In this document: in pieces, positions 11,330-21,109 of the stretch
Layout of the letters: each line of letters starts with the position of its first letter
Numbering within the stretch: the first letter of the stretch is position 1
Assembly (NCBI GenBank): GCA_037178675.1
Contig: JAYMGJ010000568.1
Coordinates: forward strand, 19,604-83,603
From: Scleroderma bovista
Taxonomy: Eukaryota > Basidiomycota > Agaricomycetes > Boletales > Sclerodermataceae
DNA: 64,000 bases
Direction: 5' to 3'
Position numbers and translations under genes: made by a program
The notes under the pieces: model-generated
The model's input: the letters and a program-made list of their open reading frames with translations, nothing else
Told to the model about the DNA's origin: nothing
Database searches by the model: none

Positions 11330-11785
11330 TCAAGTCTCGTCTGGAACCAAGACTTCTCGAGCAGAATGTCCATCGTTTTGAATTTTCGCAGTGGCCCCGA
11401 CATGGTGTAGGAACAGACTCGTTGTAGGTCCGACGACCATCCCAATCCGATCTTCCAACCCAGAGAGGCACAAGCACACCACAAGACTACCAATGATATC
11501 TTCATCGGAGGCCGCGTCCACCCACTTATCCGTCTTTCCCTCTGCAATAACTTTTGTGAGCTGCACTTTGCACGCACCATACAAGAGGGACAGGCCCCGT
11601 GTGGCCGTCTCTTCCTCCGGCGTGTCTCGCGTCCTTTCACTGTGCGTAAGAAAACCTGATATCTCCTTATTCCAAGCATGCCGAGACAGATTATGTGGGC
11701 AGCCTGTTCTTCTGGTATCCTGCCTTCGTGCATCGTGTCGTGGACTTGGGAAAAAGCCGTCAGAGCGAGGGCAAATCATCAGCAA
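11330..11785 (-). CDS. Hypothetical ORF convergent to P450 B
   Basis: A 151-residue ORF on the minus strand, ending just 3' of P450 B. It contains GLSLLYGACKVQLTKVIAEG and DEDIIGSLVVCLCLSG with a protein-like composition, and ends LVPDET. A related but shorter tail ending LVPDEP lies 3' of P450 A (about 6945-7070). I do not recognise the family. The overlapping ORF 11224-11733 on the same strand is a frame shadow. It could be the last exon of a spliced gene whose remainder is decayed; no start codon context favours a particular start. Confidence 0.3.
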   Translation of the reverse strand: MLMICPRSDGFFPSPRHDARRQDTRRTGCPHNLSRHAWNKEISGFLTHSERTRDTPEEETATRGLSLLYGACKVQLTKVIAEGKTDKWVDAASDEDIIGSLVVCLCLSGLEDRIGMVVGPTTSLFLHHVGATAKIQNDGHSAREVLVPDET

Positions 11786-12750
11786 ATTAACAAAATACTA
11801 ATTTTACTATTTACACACTATTTACAACTTTTCTTACTTTTCTTACTTGTTCCACTTTTTTTCCAAGGCGAGCCAATGGCTTAAAGTCAAAAAAGTTATA
11901 TAGTCAAAAAAGTCAAAAAAATACACCAAAGTTACCATACACTAAATCTGTTTGTCTCTCCATCATTGTCTGAAGGGTCGTTGCCATTGGGCAAGGCTGG
12001 GGATGGCTGGATGGCTGCTGTCACTATTGTTGTTGGGTGCGGCTGGGGGCATCGCCATCATTGGGTGAGGCCTGTTGTCGCATTGTCGGGTGAAGCTGGA
12101 GCTGGGAGTGGTCATCATTGTCAGCCAAACTGGGGTAGAGAAAAAAAATGAATGATAAAAATCTTGAAAAAAGTGTGTTGGGGGGTTGCTACAGTGGACC
12201 TAAAGGACAGAAGCTGTGGTAGGAAATTGGTAACCCTGTAGTAACCTCAGTAGATGTTCAAGCTACTGTATTAGAGTAGTACCTGTAGTAACTACTACAA
12301 GTGAGTATGTGTAGAAATGAGTGTGTAGGACTACTTACCCTCAGTAGATGTTCAAGCTACTGAGGGACTAATAGAAAATACTACTGTGTATGTGCGCTCT
12401 GAGGGCTTATGTAAGTGTCACGTGGTCACGCACCTCAGTACCTAGTAACGTGTGCTGGTTAATTTACAACAAAAAATGTGTACCTGCTAGTGTTGGCGTG
12501 CTGGCATTGATACAGGGTGGCTGGTGTTGTTGTCATCAGGAAAAGCTGGGAATGGGGATGACCATCGTCGTCATCCATCAGGAGAATGGGGTTGGGAGTG
12601 GGCACCATTGTTGTCATCAATGCGCTGGTGCTGGGGGGTCGTTGTTGTTGCTGGGGTGGGGTTCATCACTGGGGGTGCATCAGTGGGCCATTACATTGAT
12701 AATGGTACTTCCCTGGGTGTTGTTGAGTGCGGCGGCTGGGTGGTGCACGT
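11786..12750. other. Low-complexity, T/G-rich gene-free stretch
   Basis: Contains A/T runs (11800-11940, including repeated agtcaaaaaagt) and G/T-rich phrases such as ctggggg and gtcatcattgt. The phrase cctcagtagatgttcaagctac occurs at about 12244 and again at about 12341, an imperfect direct repeat of roughly 100 bases spacing. No coding evidence. Confidence 0.4.
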
Positions 12751-12921
12751 CATCAACTCCTTCTGGATGTTGTAGTCGGAGAGTCCTTCCATCCTCAAGG
12801 TGCTTCCCAGCAAAGATGGTGGTCCAGTGGAATACTCTCCTTGTCTTGAATCTTTGCCTTGACATTGTCGATCATGTCAGAAGACTCAACCTCAAGGGTG
12901 ATCTTCTTTCCCGTTGTGCAC
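12751..12921 (-). pseudogene. Ubiquitin pseudogene fragment
   Basis: Translated on the minus strand this reads [18 protein letters not shown], then [13 protein letters not shown], then in another frame [13 protein letters not shown], and DYNIQKE in a third. This is ubiquitin from about residue 9 to residue 64 with a small deletion around residues 39-42, two frame changes and several substitutions. The first residues and the LRLRGG tail are missing. The surroundings are G-rich low-complexity DNA rather than the rest of a polyubiquitin or ribosomal fusion gene. Confidence 0.85.
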
Positions 12922-13284
12922 CTAAGTGAGGGAAGAGGTCAGAACAACCAACAACCAACACCAAATGACAGCAAAATGCGAGTGGTGGTCTTCCTTTGCG
13001 TTTCTGGTATTTAATCTCCTCAGGGGGATGTGCTGCACACCTTCAGGCAGGATGCAGGAGGGAAGGGAAGGGCTTCTGATGGGGATGATATGCGACTGGG
13101 GATGGTATTGACTCCTCTTCAGCCTACCACAGTGGTTAGGAAGAGTCCTGGGATTGAAGAGTGATGATAGATTGATGATAGGGGTGTAATAGCAGTGATG
13201 GAGCAACAGGGAAGCAAGGGGACAGTTCCTGCTTCAAGAATGTGATGGACAGTGATGGGATGGAGTGGACAGAGATGCTAGACT

Positions 13285-13720
13285 GTGCTTGAGCCTAGAG
13301 AAATGATCAGATACAAGATATATCTGATAAACAACAATATAGGAGCTTTAGGCCAGCACTGGGTGACCTACAAGTCCAAAGACAAAGATAGAGCTTATAG
13401 ACAGAGAGGGAGAGTGAATGTGGTCACTTTATTGAGGGGGAAGCAGACACTTCCTTGCAGCCTTAGGCTGCTGGTTTATATACAGGAGGGGCTGTGGCCC
13501 TGTAAGCACAAATGACTAAGTGCTTGGTAAGAGATTGGTAAGAAATTGGTAAGCAATTGATAAGCAGTGTAATCAGGCTGAGTCATCAATGGGGAGAGCC
13601 TGAACAAGCTGCTGAGCCAAGGGAAAGAGCAAAAACATAGGTAAAAAGGGGTGCATAACCAAGAATATGGAAAAATCACTGCATGGGGCCCAAAAGAGAG
13701 GGGGGGAAAGCATGGGATGA
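13285..13720 (-). repeat. Candidate solo LTR or retroelement promoter, minus strand
   Basis: Read on the minus strand there is a TATA box (tgtatataaacc, near 13475-13486) followed about 45 bases later by a polyadenylation-like caataaagtgacc and a C/T-rich tail (ctctccctctctgtctat), the order expected of an LTR U3-R-U5. The short inverted phrase agcagcctaaggctgc lies just after the TATA box. No second LTR, primer-binding site or pol ORF was found, and the ends are not defined. Confidence 0.35.
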
Positions 13721-14580
13721 GTAGATTGAAGCTAAATGAGCATATGTGATGACATAATGCATATGAATCATAGGGGCATGAGTCATGAATTGATAAGCAG
13801 CATGATAAGATGTGCAGCAGAGTGAGTCAGAGTGAGCCAGAGTGACTCTGTGTGACTCAGAAAGAAGGGAAGCACAACCTATGATTTATTGAACTTTAGA
13901 TCTGGAGATGAGCTTCTGAAGCAGTGCCACTGATGGGAGTGGCTGGGGGATAATAAATGAATTGATCCGACCAGAAGAGCAGTGTCAGGGGGCCTGGAAT
14001 GACAAGTAGAGTCACAGCTGGTCACAGAGTGTCACAAATCCCTTGGATTGAGCTTCTGTAGAGCAAAAATGCGAAATTTGGTGCTCCCGAAGTGCAGTCT
14101 TCCCTTGAGCAGTAAGGGGAAGGTTCTGTACTCTATTAGGGCTCCTAAGAAGGGTTCTAGAGCACTGTTTTGTTTGTGTTTGTTGCAGGATAGCAGGGAA
14201 GTGAAATGTGAATAGCGGATTCGATGTGTCCAGGGAAGCGAGATAAATGATAGAGGGAGATGGATGTGACAGGACTCTGGGATGAAAGAACCATATGCAG
14301 AGGACTCAGGAGACACAGAGATGACCAGGTATGAATTTTCAAGTCTAACGATAGACTTGAGACAACCAAAGTATGTGCGTGACGCAGGACTGACAAGGAG
14401 AACGCACCATCAGGAAATTGGGGAAGAAATGATATTTCCTGATGATACACATTATAAACATACATCAGAATGATATTGTAATATACCCAAATATCAGCAA
14501 TTAAACACCCTTACAATTCAACTAGCATAACTGAGTACAATGATCAAGTGCATATCAGAATGGTTTATTGTAGGTAATGC
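13721..14580. other. Gene-free stretch
   Basis: A/T-moderate sequence with short repeated phrases (gagtcagagtgagccagagtgact at about 13825). Small ORFs on both strands (for example 14032-14316 and 14157-14465 minus) have no recognisable domains, and I treat them as chance ORFs. Confidence 0.35.
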
Positions 14581-14584
14581 AGGG

Positions 14585-14830
14585 CAGACATGGCATCTTG
14601 TTATCTTTGATGGTCTATCTTCCAACAGAGTTGCAGAACCTGGTCATCTTGCTACCATTGTGTGTCCCACATATAATCAATTATAGTTAACCTGCCAGAA
14701 TGGCATCCCACTTATATTTGATGGTCTATCTTTCAACAGAGTTGCAGAGCCTGGTCATCTTGCTAACATCATGTTTCTAGCATATAATCAATTATAATTA
14801 ACCTGCCAGAATGGCACTACACTTATCAGC
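14585..14830. repeat. 111-bp direct tandem repeat, two and a part copies
   Basis: The phrase gatggtctatctt starts at 14609 and again at 14720, a period of 111 bases. Both units continue with caacagagttgcagag/acctggtcatcttgcta and end with atataatcaattata(g/a)ttaacctgccagaatggca; a third partial unit starts at about 14803. The units differ at a modest number of positions. Confidence 0.8.
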
Positions 14831-15106
14831 TTTTGCCCTCTTGTCAAGCCTATCAGCTCCCTAACCATTTCACTTTGCCATTTGGCAAGTGGCCCAGGCT
14901 TACTACTGAAAGTGTTACCAAAAGTGTACTAAAAGTGTACCAAAAAGCGTAGTAAAAGGTGTAGTAAAAGTGTAGTAGCACTCCTACCTTAAATGGTCAA
15001 AGGTTCCCACTCACTCTTGGTGTAGGAAAGCGGTAGATACTATTAGGAAATGTTGGTAGTCAGTATGCTGATATAATCATATACACAAACACAAACACAA
15101 ACACAG

Positions 15107-16130
15107 ATGCTTCAAGAAATCTCTTTAAGTCCCTCATCCTCATTCTGTCTTCAACCACCACCACACCAGTATCATCCCACCCCCCTTCCCTCACCACCAC
15201 CACTTGAACAACAACAACAACAACAACAACTGCCATGCGACCACCACCAGCACCTGGACGACAACGCGCGACTGCGACCACGACCACAGTCAATGACGAC
15301 GACGACGACCAGCGTCGTCCCACCCCCCACCAGCGTCGACGACCGACGTGACCACCACCTCCAGCGTCGTCAGACGGTGACAACGACGGCGACCGTCGTC
15401 CCACCCCCCAGCGTCGACGGCGCGACCACCACCCCACCACCACTGTGGTCAGATGGCGACAGCGACGACCCCCACCCACCACCGTCGTCAGATGGCGACG
15501 GCGACGACGACCCCCACCCCCCAGCATCGACGACCGACGCGACCACCACCACCACCCACTGTTGTCAGACGACGACGACGACGACCGTCCACGACGCGAC
15601 CACCACCACCCTCGTCAGGCAACCACGACGTCTGTCGTCCCACCCCCAGCGTCGACGACGTGACCACCACCATCGTCAGACAACGACGACCACCACCACC
15701 ACCACCACCACCACCGTCGTCCCACCCCCCACCTTCCACCGTCGCCAGACGGCGACTACGCGACTACCACCACCGTCGTCAGACGACGACAACAACAACA
15801 ACAACAACCCCCAGTGTCGACGACCGACGCAACCACCACCCCCCACTACTGTCGTCCCACCCCCGCCTTCTAGCGTCGTCAGACGGCGACGATCGTCGAT
15901 GACGCGACCACCACCATCGTCCCACCCCCCAGCGTCGCACCACCCCACCACCTGGGGACGACCCCACCACCAGCACCGACGACACGACCACTTGCGGACG
16001 ACGACGTGACCCCACCACCTGCGTCGGTGACGCGACCATCACCACTACCGCCGCCACCACCACCAATGTCGACGCGCCAACCACCACCTGCATTGACACC
16101 ACGCCCACCACCACCACCACCCACAGCATA
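15107..16130 (+). repeat. C/A-rich triplet-like minisatellite block
   Basis: About 1 kb of degenerate repeats built from cac/acc, gac/cga and gtcgtcccacccccc motifs. Recurrent longer phrases are cgtcgtcccacccccc and agcgtcgacgacc, which reappear at irregular spacing of tens to a hundred bases. It gives long open frames on both strands (300 residues at 15107-16009, plus several antisense ORFs) because the motifs rarely form stops. These translations are low-complexity Thr/Pro/Asp/His strings without domains, so I do not call a gene. Confidence 0.8.
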
Positions 16131-17310
16131 GACAGGATATATACTGTAGTTTTGTATTTTATATAGAATTGATAATATAAATTGATTTACATAAACAATA
16201 CTACTGGAATAGTCTGGGAGAGTTGGGGACAACTGGTCAGTGTTGTCCAGTACTGTCCAGATGAGGGTTGGTTAGCTTATGTGCACTAATAGGAATACTT
16301 GATCAAATAATCAAATTCTGTTGGACAATTGGCCTTGGCCACCATTGTGAGCCAAAGTAATCAGACATAGCTGAGGAATGTGCTTGCTCATGTTCACCCA
16401 TAATGAATACATCTGGTCAATGCTATCTACGCTACCCTGGATTATCTAGCCTGATCTACTGCTTCATCAGAATGACATCTCAGGATACAGTTGACATGCA
16501 TGAAAATGGTAGGTAATGCTTTATCTATTTCTCACCAATTTCCTGATGACTGACCGAGAACGAGAGGGACTGGGGGAGCAGGCTGGGAAGATATGTACCA
16601 GACAGTACACAGGAGCTCAGAGAGAGGCTGTCCCAAGAGCAGGACATAGTTGAGGTCTACTGCAATAGTGGAGAAACGTTCCAGAGAAAATGTGGACTCC
16701 ATAGTGAGTGATGAAGTGGTGTCTGGATTGCGGGTGGAATATCTCCATGTGAAATAAACAGATTTACGTCGGAACTTGACAGGCAGATAGACCACGGTCT
16801 AGGCTCCATGATGGTATAGTCACATGATTGATAGCTTCAAAAATGGCAGAGCTATTCAAAATATTGGAATGCCAGCACTGGATGCCTAAATTTGACATTT
16901 GGGCGCTAAAAATGATTCTTCCTTTTCTCCTTTGTTTCTCTATTGTTTCTTCTGCTTCTTTGGTTGTTCTGGTATGTGAGTTGGACTGCAGTAGGTTGCA
17001 TTCCTCTCTCATACTGAAATGATCATCAATCCTTGGATTCTTCTGCTTCTTGGCGGTTCTTGTGCGATAGATGACTGTCAGCATTGGCATTCATCTCTCA
17101 CATCAGGATAGTCATTCTCATGCGATAGATGGCTACAACGAGCTTGTATTCATTCTTCGCATAAGGATAGTCTTGACTTTGTGTGATATGGATAGCGAGG
17201 GCTGTCTGTATCCCTCAAGTCGGGACAATCTTTCAACAGATCTTGGGTGTGTTCTTCACATTAGTTTCATCGGCTAACTTTCTCCATGTCCACAGTACCA
17301 AACACGTTTG
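16131..17310. other. Gene-free stretch
   Basis: Contains a run of T/C-rich sequence around 16920-17060 where the phrase ttcttctgcttct(t) followed by ggttgttct or ggcggttct appears twice (about 16947 and 17039), and the related tgcgatagatg phrases at 17062 and 17119, hinting at a decayed direct repeat. No coding domain recognised. Confidence 0.35.
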
Positions 17311-17317
17311 GTGCATG

Positions 17318-17610
17318 ACACTGTGAGTCTTGACAAAAATTTGCATCCCTCCACGGAGATGCAGGATGAGATGGAGGGTCAACTCCTTCTGAATGTTGTA
17401 GTCAGAAAGGGTGCAGCCGTCCTTGAACTGCTTTGTGGCGAAGATAAGACACTGTTGGTCGGGAGGGATACCCTGCTTGTCCTGGATCTTTGCTTCATGT
17501 TGTTGATGGTGTCAGAGGACTCGACCTCGAGGGTGACCATGTCTTAACGAAGATCTGTGCACCATCAGAGATGGAGGACAAGGTGGAGGGTGGACTACTT
17601 CTGGGTCCCC
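17318..17610 (-). pseudogene. Polyubiquitin pseudogene fragment
   Basis: On the minus strand the fragment contains the tail of one ubiquitin unit (STLHLVLHL), then [16 protein letters not shown], and further on [12 protein letters not shown], and finally the unit junction [11 protein letters not shown] (the ATG at 17346). That junction is diagnostic of a head-to-tail polyubiquitin gene, so at least three adjacent units are represented. Residues LTGKT of the middle unit are lost, and several frame changes break it. It is a different and longer fragment than the one at 12751-12921. Confidence 0.85.
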
Positions 17611-17894
17611 TTGGCTCCAATTCCAGGACCAGCAGACGACATGCCTCCTTGCCATTGCTGCTGGGGGTGGTGGAGGTAGTCGTTGTTGTCATCGGACAGT
17701 GACGGGACCAGGGGGGTGGTCATCGTCATCGTTAAACAACACTGGGGGGTGGCGGTGGTTGGGATCGTCAGTGGTGTAGACGATGCGATGAGGGGGGCCT
17801 ACCACTGCCATTGCCATTGCTGTCGTCGTCGTCGTCGTCGTGGTCTCTGGGGGTGATGGTGGTGGCTGCCATCATCATGGTCACTGGGGGGGTG

Positions 17895-18245
17895 GTTGGC
17901 ATCGTCAGTGGTGGGCTATGAACAACCTGACGGGGTGCTTACCTGTTGTTGCATTGATGGTGCTGGCTCTGGTCAATGGCGACACTGGGGCTTGGACTTT
18001 GAAATATTTTGGAGCAATTCTGGATTGTTGTGATTTGTTGTTGTGATTTGTCATCACAACACTCCAAAATATTTCAAAGTCCAATTTTCTCTCACAAGAT
18101 GACCCACCCACCCAACCACCACCACCCACAGTGACGATGATGGCAGCCCCAGTGACCACGACAACAATGGCGGCGGTGGCGGCTGTCAATGCAACTGCAG
18201 GTAAGCACCTGCTCACCACGTTGTTCACCACCACTGACAATGCCA
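17895..18245. repeat. Long imperfect inverted repeat (hairpin) with perfect 23-bp core
   Basis: The arms 17992-18014 (ttggactttgaaatatttt + ggag) and 18062-18084 are perfect reverse complements of 23 bases with a 47-base spacer. Outside this core the two sides stay related: on the left strand ttggcatcgtcagtggtgg and gtgcttacctgttgttgcat, and on the reverse of the right side ttggcattgtcagtggtgg and gtgcttacctgcagttgcat. The right arm has about 60 extra bases. Fold-back element or a decayed palindromic insertion are both possible. Confidence 0.75.
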
Positions 18246-18911
18246 ATCGCCACAACCCCAACAGCGAAGACAAAGACGACAACCATAGCACCCCCATCGT
18301 TGACGACGATGGCGATGGCAACGGAAGCAGTAGGCACCACCTCCAATGCTGACGAAGGCAATGGCAATAGCAGTGTGTGCCTGACTTTGATAGTGGATGA
18401 CAGATGCCAGTGGGGTGGGCCATTTTTCCAATAGCTTCATTAATGTCTCCCTATGTCACTGAAGTATTAGAGAGTACATAGAATCTAAAAGAGTGTTAGT
18501 CGATGAAATTAATAAATCATTCTACATACTTTCAGGTCGTTGGTGTTACAGTCGCCCCATTCTTTCTCCTCTCCACTTCCTTTCTCAGCCTAGCGTCTTT
18601 TCCTGAACAGCCTTACTGCTGTACAACACATATTTCCCTTGCTGTCCCTCTTGACTGTGCCTTCCTGTGGTCAGCTGTGCCTGTGGCAGCCAGTAGCCTT
18701 AGTTTCTCTTGCCTCGTGTATACCATGCTGCCTCCACAAGGCTATATGGACAATAGTATATGAACCCTAGGGACAGCTCCTGTAATTCCCATTCTCGAGC
18801 TACCCAATCTAGCTTCTCTTCTGCTCTTTGATCGCTCTCATATCCTTACCAAAGGATACTCTGAACTCTTGCCCAAATCCAATAACCCTGTTGGTTAGGG
18901 AACCGCCATCC
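18246..18911. other. Gene-free stretch
   Basis: Continues with CAC/ACC-rich low complexity to about 18400, then ordinary sequence with a C/T-rich segment at 18550-18640. No domain is recognisable in the short ORFs. Confidence 0.35.
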
Positions 18912-20790
18912 CTAGAACCAAGTCCCAAGTATCGACTGTGGGCACGACACAAGGAATAACCTTGTGAAGGACGAATGAACGACCCTTTGGGTTAGAACAT
19001 GCCAAGACCCAGTCTCAGCATAGCAGTTGGATGGCGAGTTCAACGGCACACAGCTCGTGTCCATACCACCAGCACATGTTGTCAGCCTCGATGCCAAGGC
19101 AACATTGTTCTTCAAGGCAACGATCAGACTTGAGGACTGCTCTAATACCCTCTCTCATGTCAATATCTTCAAGCCCACATGGGATTTCACCAATTGAAGG
19201 TGTGACCCAGATATTTTGGAGAAGGGTCTGGTCATTGTGAAGTTCTGCAAGCTTCATTGCAAGTGGTGAGGGGAGGGGGATGCCAGAAGATGGGTTGTAC
19301 AACTCAGCCAGATGTTCACAGTAGATATTAAATTTGCAGATTGCAGACATAAGAGCTGGCTGACGCTTGGCGATCACTTTGTGAGTCTGTTGATGGAGCT
19401 TCGTACCTAGAAAAAAGTAATGTTAGGGCGAGTTGTACATTCAATGAACCTGACCTAAGGCTTTCTGCTTGCCCCCCACAGCATGATCCAGCTTATCCCA
19501 TTCAAAAAAGCTACCAATCACCCACTTCCGGATGTTGATCTTCAAGTTGCGTGCCAATAGAAGAGTATGGACAAACTCCAGGTTGACACCATGGAGTTCT
19601 GGAAACCTGTCTTGGATGTTCAACAATGTATATAGTACATCTACCTTAGTTAGAAGCCAATCGTGACTACACTCCAAGCTCTGGAGAGCCTCCAAGGTGT
19701 CTTGTGTGGCATCCTTCTCAATTATCATCTGGGCAGCTTGTAGTGCCTTGTCTGAGGCCTCTAAGTCAGACTGCAGTATAAGGACTGTGTCCAATTCTTT
19801 TTTCAGCCGTGCTGGCACATCTAATGATAACATATCAGCCATGGACTTCAGCTACATGAGAAGGCTTATGAGCTCGTACTGAAAGCTGTGTGCTGCATTG
19901 ATCAGCCCACTGCTTCTGCAATTCTGAGATTTCAAATCTGCAGGTGTCAATGATTCATTGCGCTTCGGCACCTTGTTCAGCAATCCCTTTCTTCAATTGA
20001 TGTTGAATCCAGTTACTGAGATTGTTTCACATCTCGATCCCTATTGCAGCAGCATGACGATCAACAAGCCAGATGCACCACTGATGCTGAATGGATGTTG
20101 TGAGATGAAAATGATTTGCCACAATGAAATGTACTTACTGATGATGCTTGCTCAATGCCAATGAGCTTAATGAAGCATGACCAGAGGTGCTCAGTTCCCT
20201 CTCCATCTGAGAGTCCTAGACTGGGAATAATTCGAGGGTTATACATGAGCTGGCATGCCCATTCATGCCTGTAGGCATGCATGGCGGTTGTGGCAAAATG
20301 GGTGCAACAAATGATGTCATCGTGAAGAATGTTGAACTTACGGATGTCAGTACTGGTCGATAACATTGCAAGTTGGCATACCTTTTCTAAAGAACAAGCC
20401 AGCATGCATCCAACATCATATAGTACAACTACAGTGGCCAAAGGTGGCAGGAATGCAAAGAGGTGTTCAATGAGTGCAACACTGTATTTTTGTTGCTCAC
20501 CAGGAGTGTCAATGTTGGCAAAGAAGAGAGGGATGTCATGGCGACAGATTAGCACCATGATCCCAGTGTCGTCAAGCAATTCATAGCAGCCTTCTGTTTA
20601 TTGCCATCAGCTGCATCATATGATGCCTCACATTGATTGATTGCTTCGTCGGGAACCACGGCATGCCATTGTTTTGGTACCCACTTACGCACTCGTTGAA
20701 TCCGATGCCCAACCTCATCCACTTGAGCCTTTGGAATGAAGTAGACAGGGTCATAAAATTGAGGGCAACTACCTCATCAGCAAAACCATA
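18912..20790 (-). pseudogene. KDZ-family transposase, decayed
   Basis: Minus-strand segments give a continuous match pattern to KDZ (Kyakuja-Dileera-Zisupton) transposases: CPQFYDPVYFIPKAQVDE, RVRKWVPKQW, CEASYDAADGNKQKA, then in a new frame DDTGIMVLICRHDIPLFF, YDVGCMLACSLEK, the hallmark DGEGTEHLWS, and later a coiled segment LSLDVPARLKKELDTVLIL. Frame changes occur near 20590, and after an apparent intron the frame contains two TGA stops (EM*NNLSNWIQ and GAEAQ*IIDT, near 19950-20015). It is therefore inactive. The C-terminal piece runs to about 18912-19015. KDZ transposases are DDE-type enzymes of large DNA transposons and are abundant in agaricomycetes. Confidence 0.85.
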
Positions 20791-20863
20791 AGTTGCTGTG
20801 CCGAGCTGTGCTGAGCTGTACAGCCACCTACAGTCCCCACAGTGATACAGATGGGTCCCCATT

Positions 20864-20890
20864 TGTACAGCGCTGTGACAGCGCTGTACA
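20864..20890. repeat. 27-bp near-perfect palindrome upstream of the KDZ remnant
   Basis: tgtacagcgctg and cagcgctgtaca are perfect 12-base arms around a 3-base centre (tga). Just after it lies gatcgcgacacgatc, another near-palindrome. Both sit about 80-110 bases upstream of the recognisable transposase homology. They could be transposon subterminal repeats or chance structure in the ctgtacag-rich flank. Confidence 0.6.
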
Positions 20891-21109
20891 GATCGCGACA
20901 CGATCTCGGGTCCTGTACACACCATACCTAATATAGATAGACTCGTATACTGTGCCCATTGTACCGCACTGTCACACCATGTCGTCGATCTGTATCACAC
21001 TGTCGCACTGTGACCTATCTGTATCCCACTGCCATTATACTGTAGCCAACTGTATTGCATTGCATATCCTATATTATGATAATTAATACTAGAGGCGTGA
21101 TAGTCATGG

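Noticed and set aside
15107..16009. 300-residue plus-strand ORF as a gene
   Set aside because: Thr/Pro/Asp/His-rich low-complexity translation of a minisatellite, with open frames on both strands at the same place.
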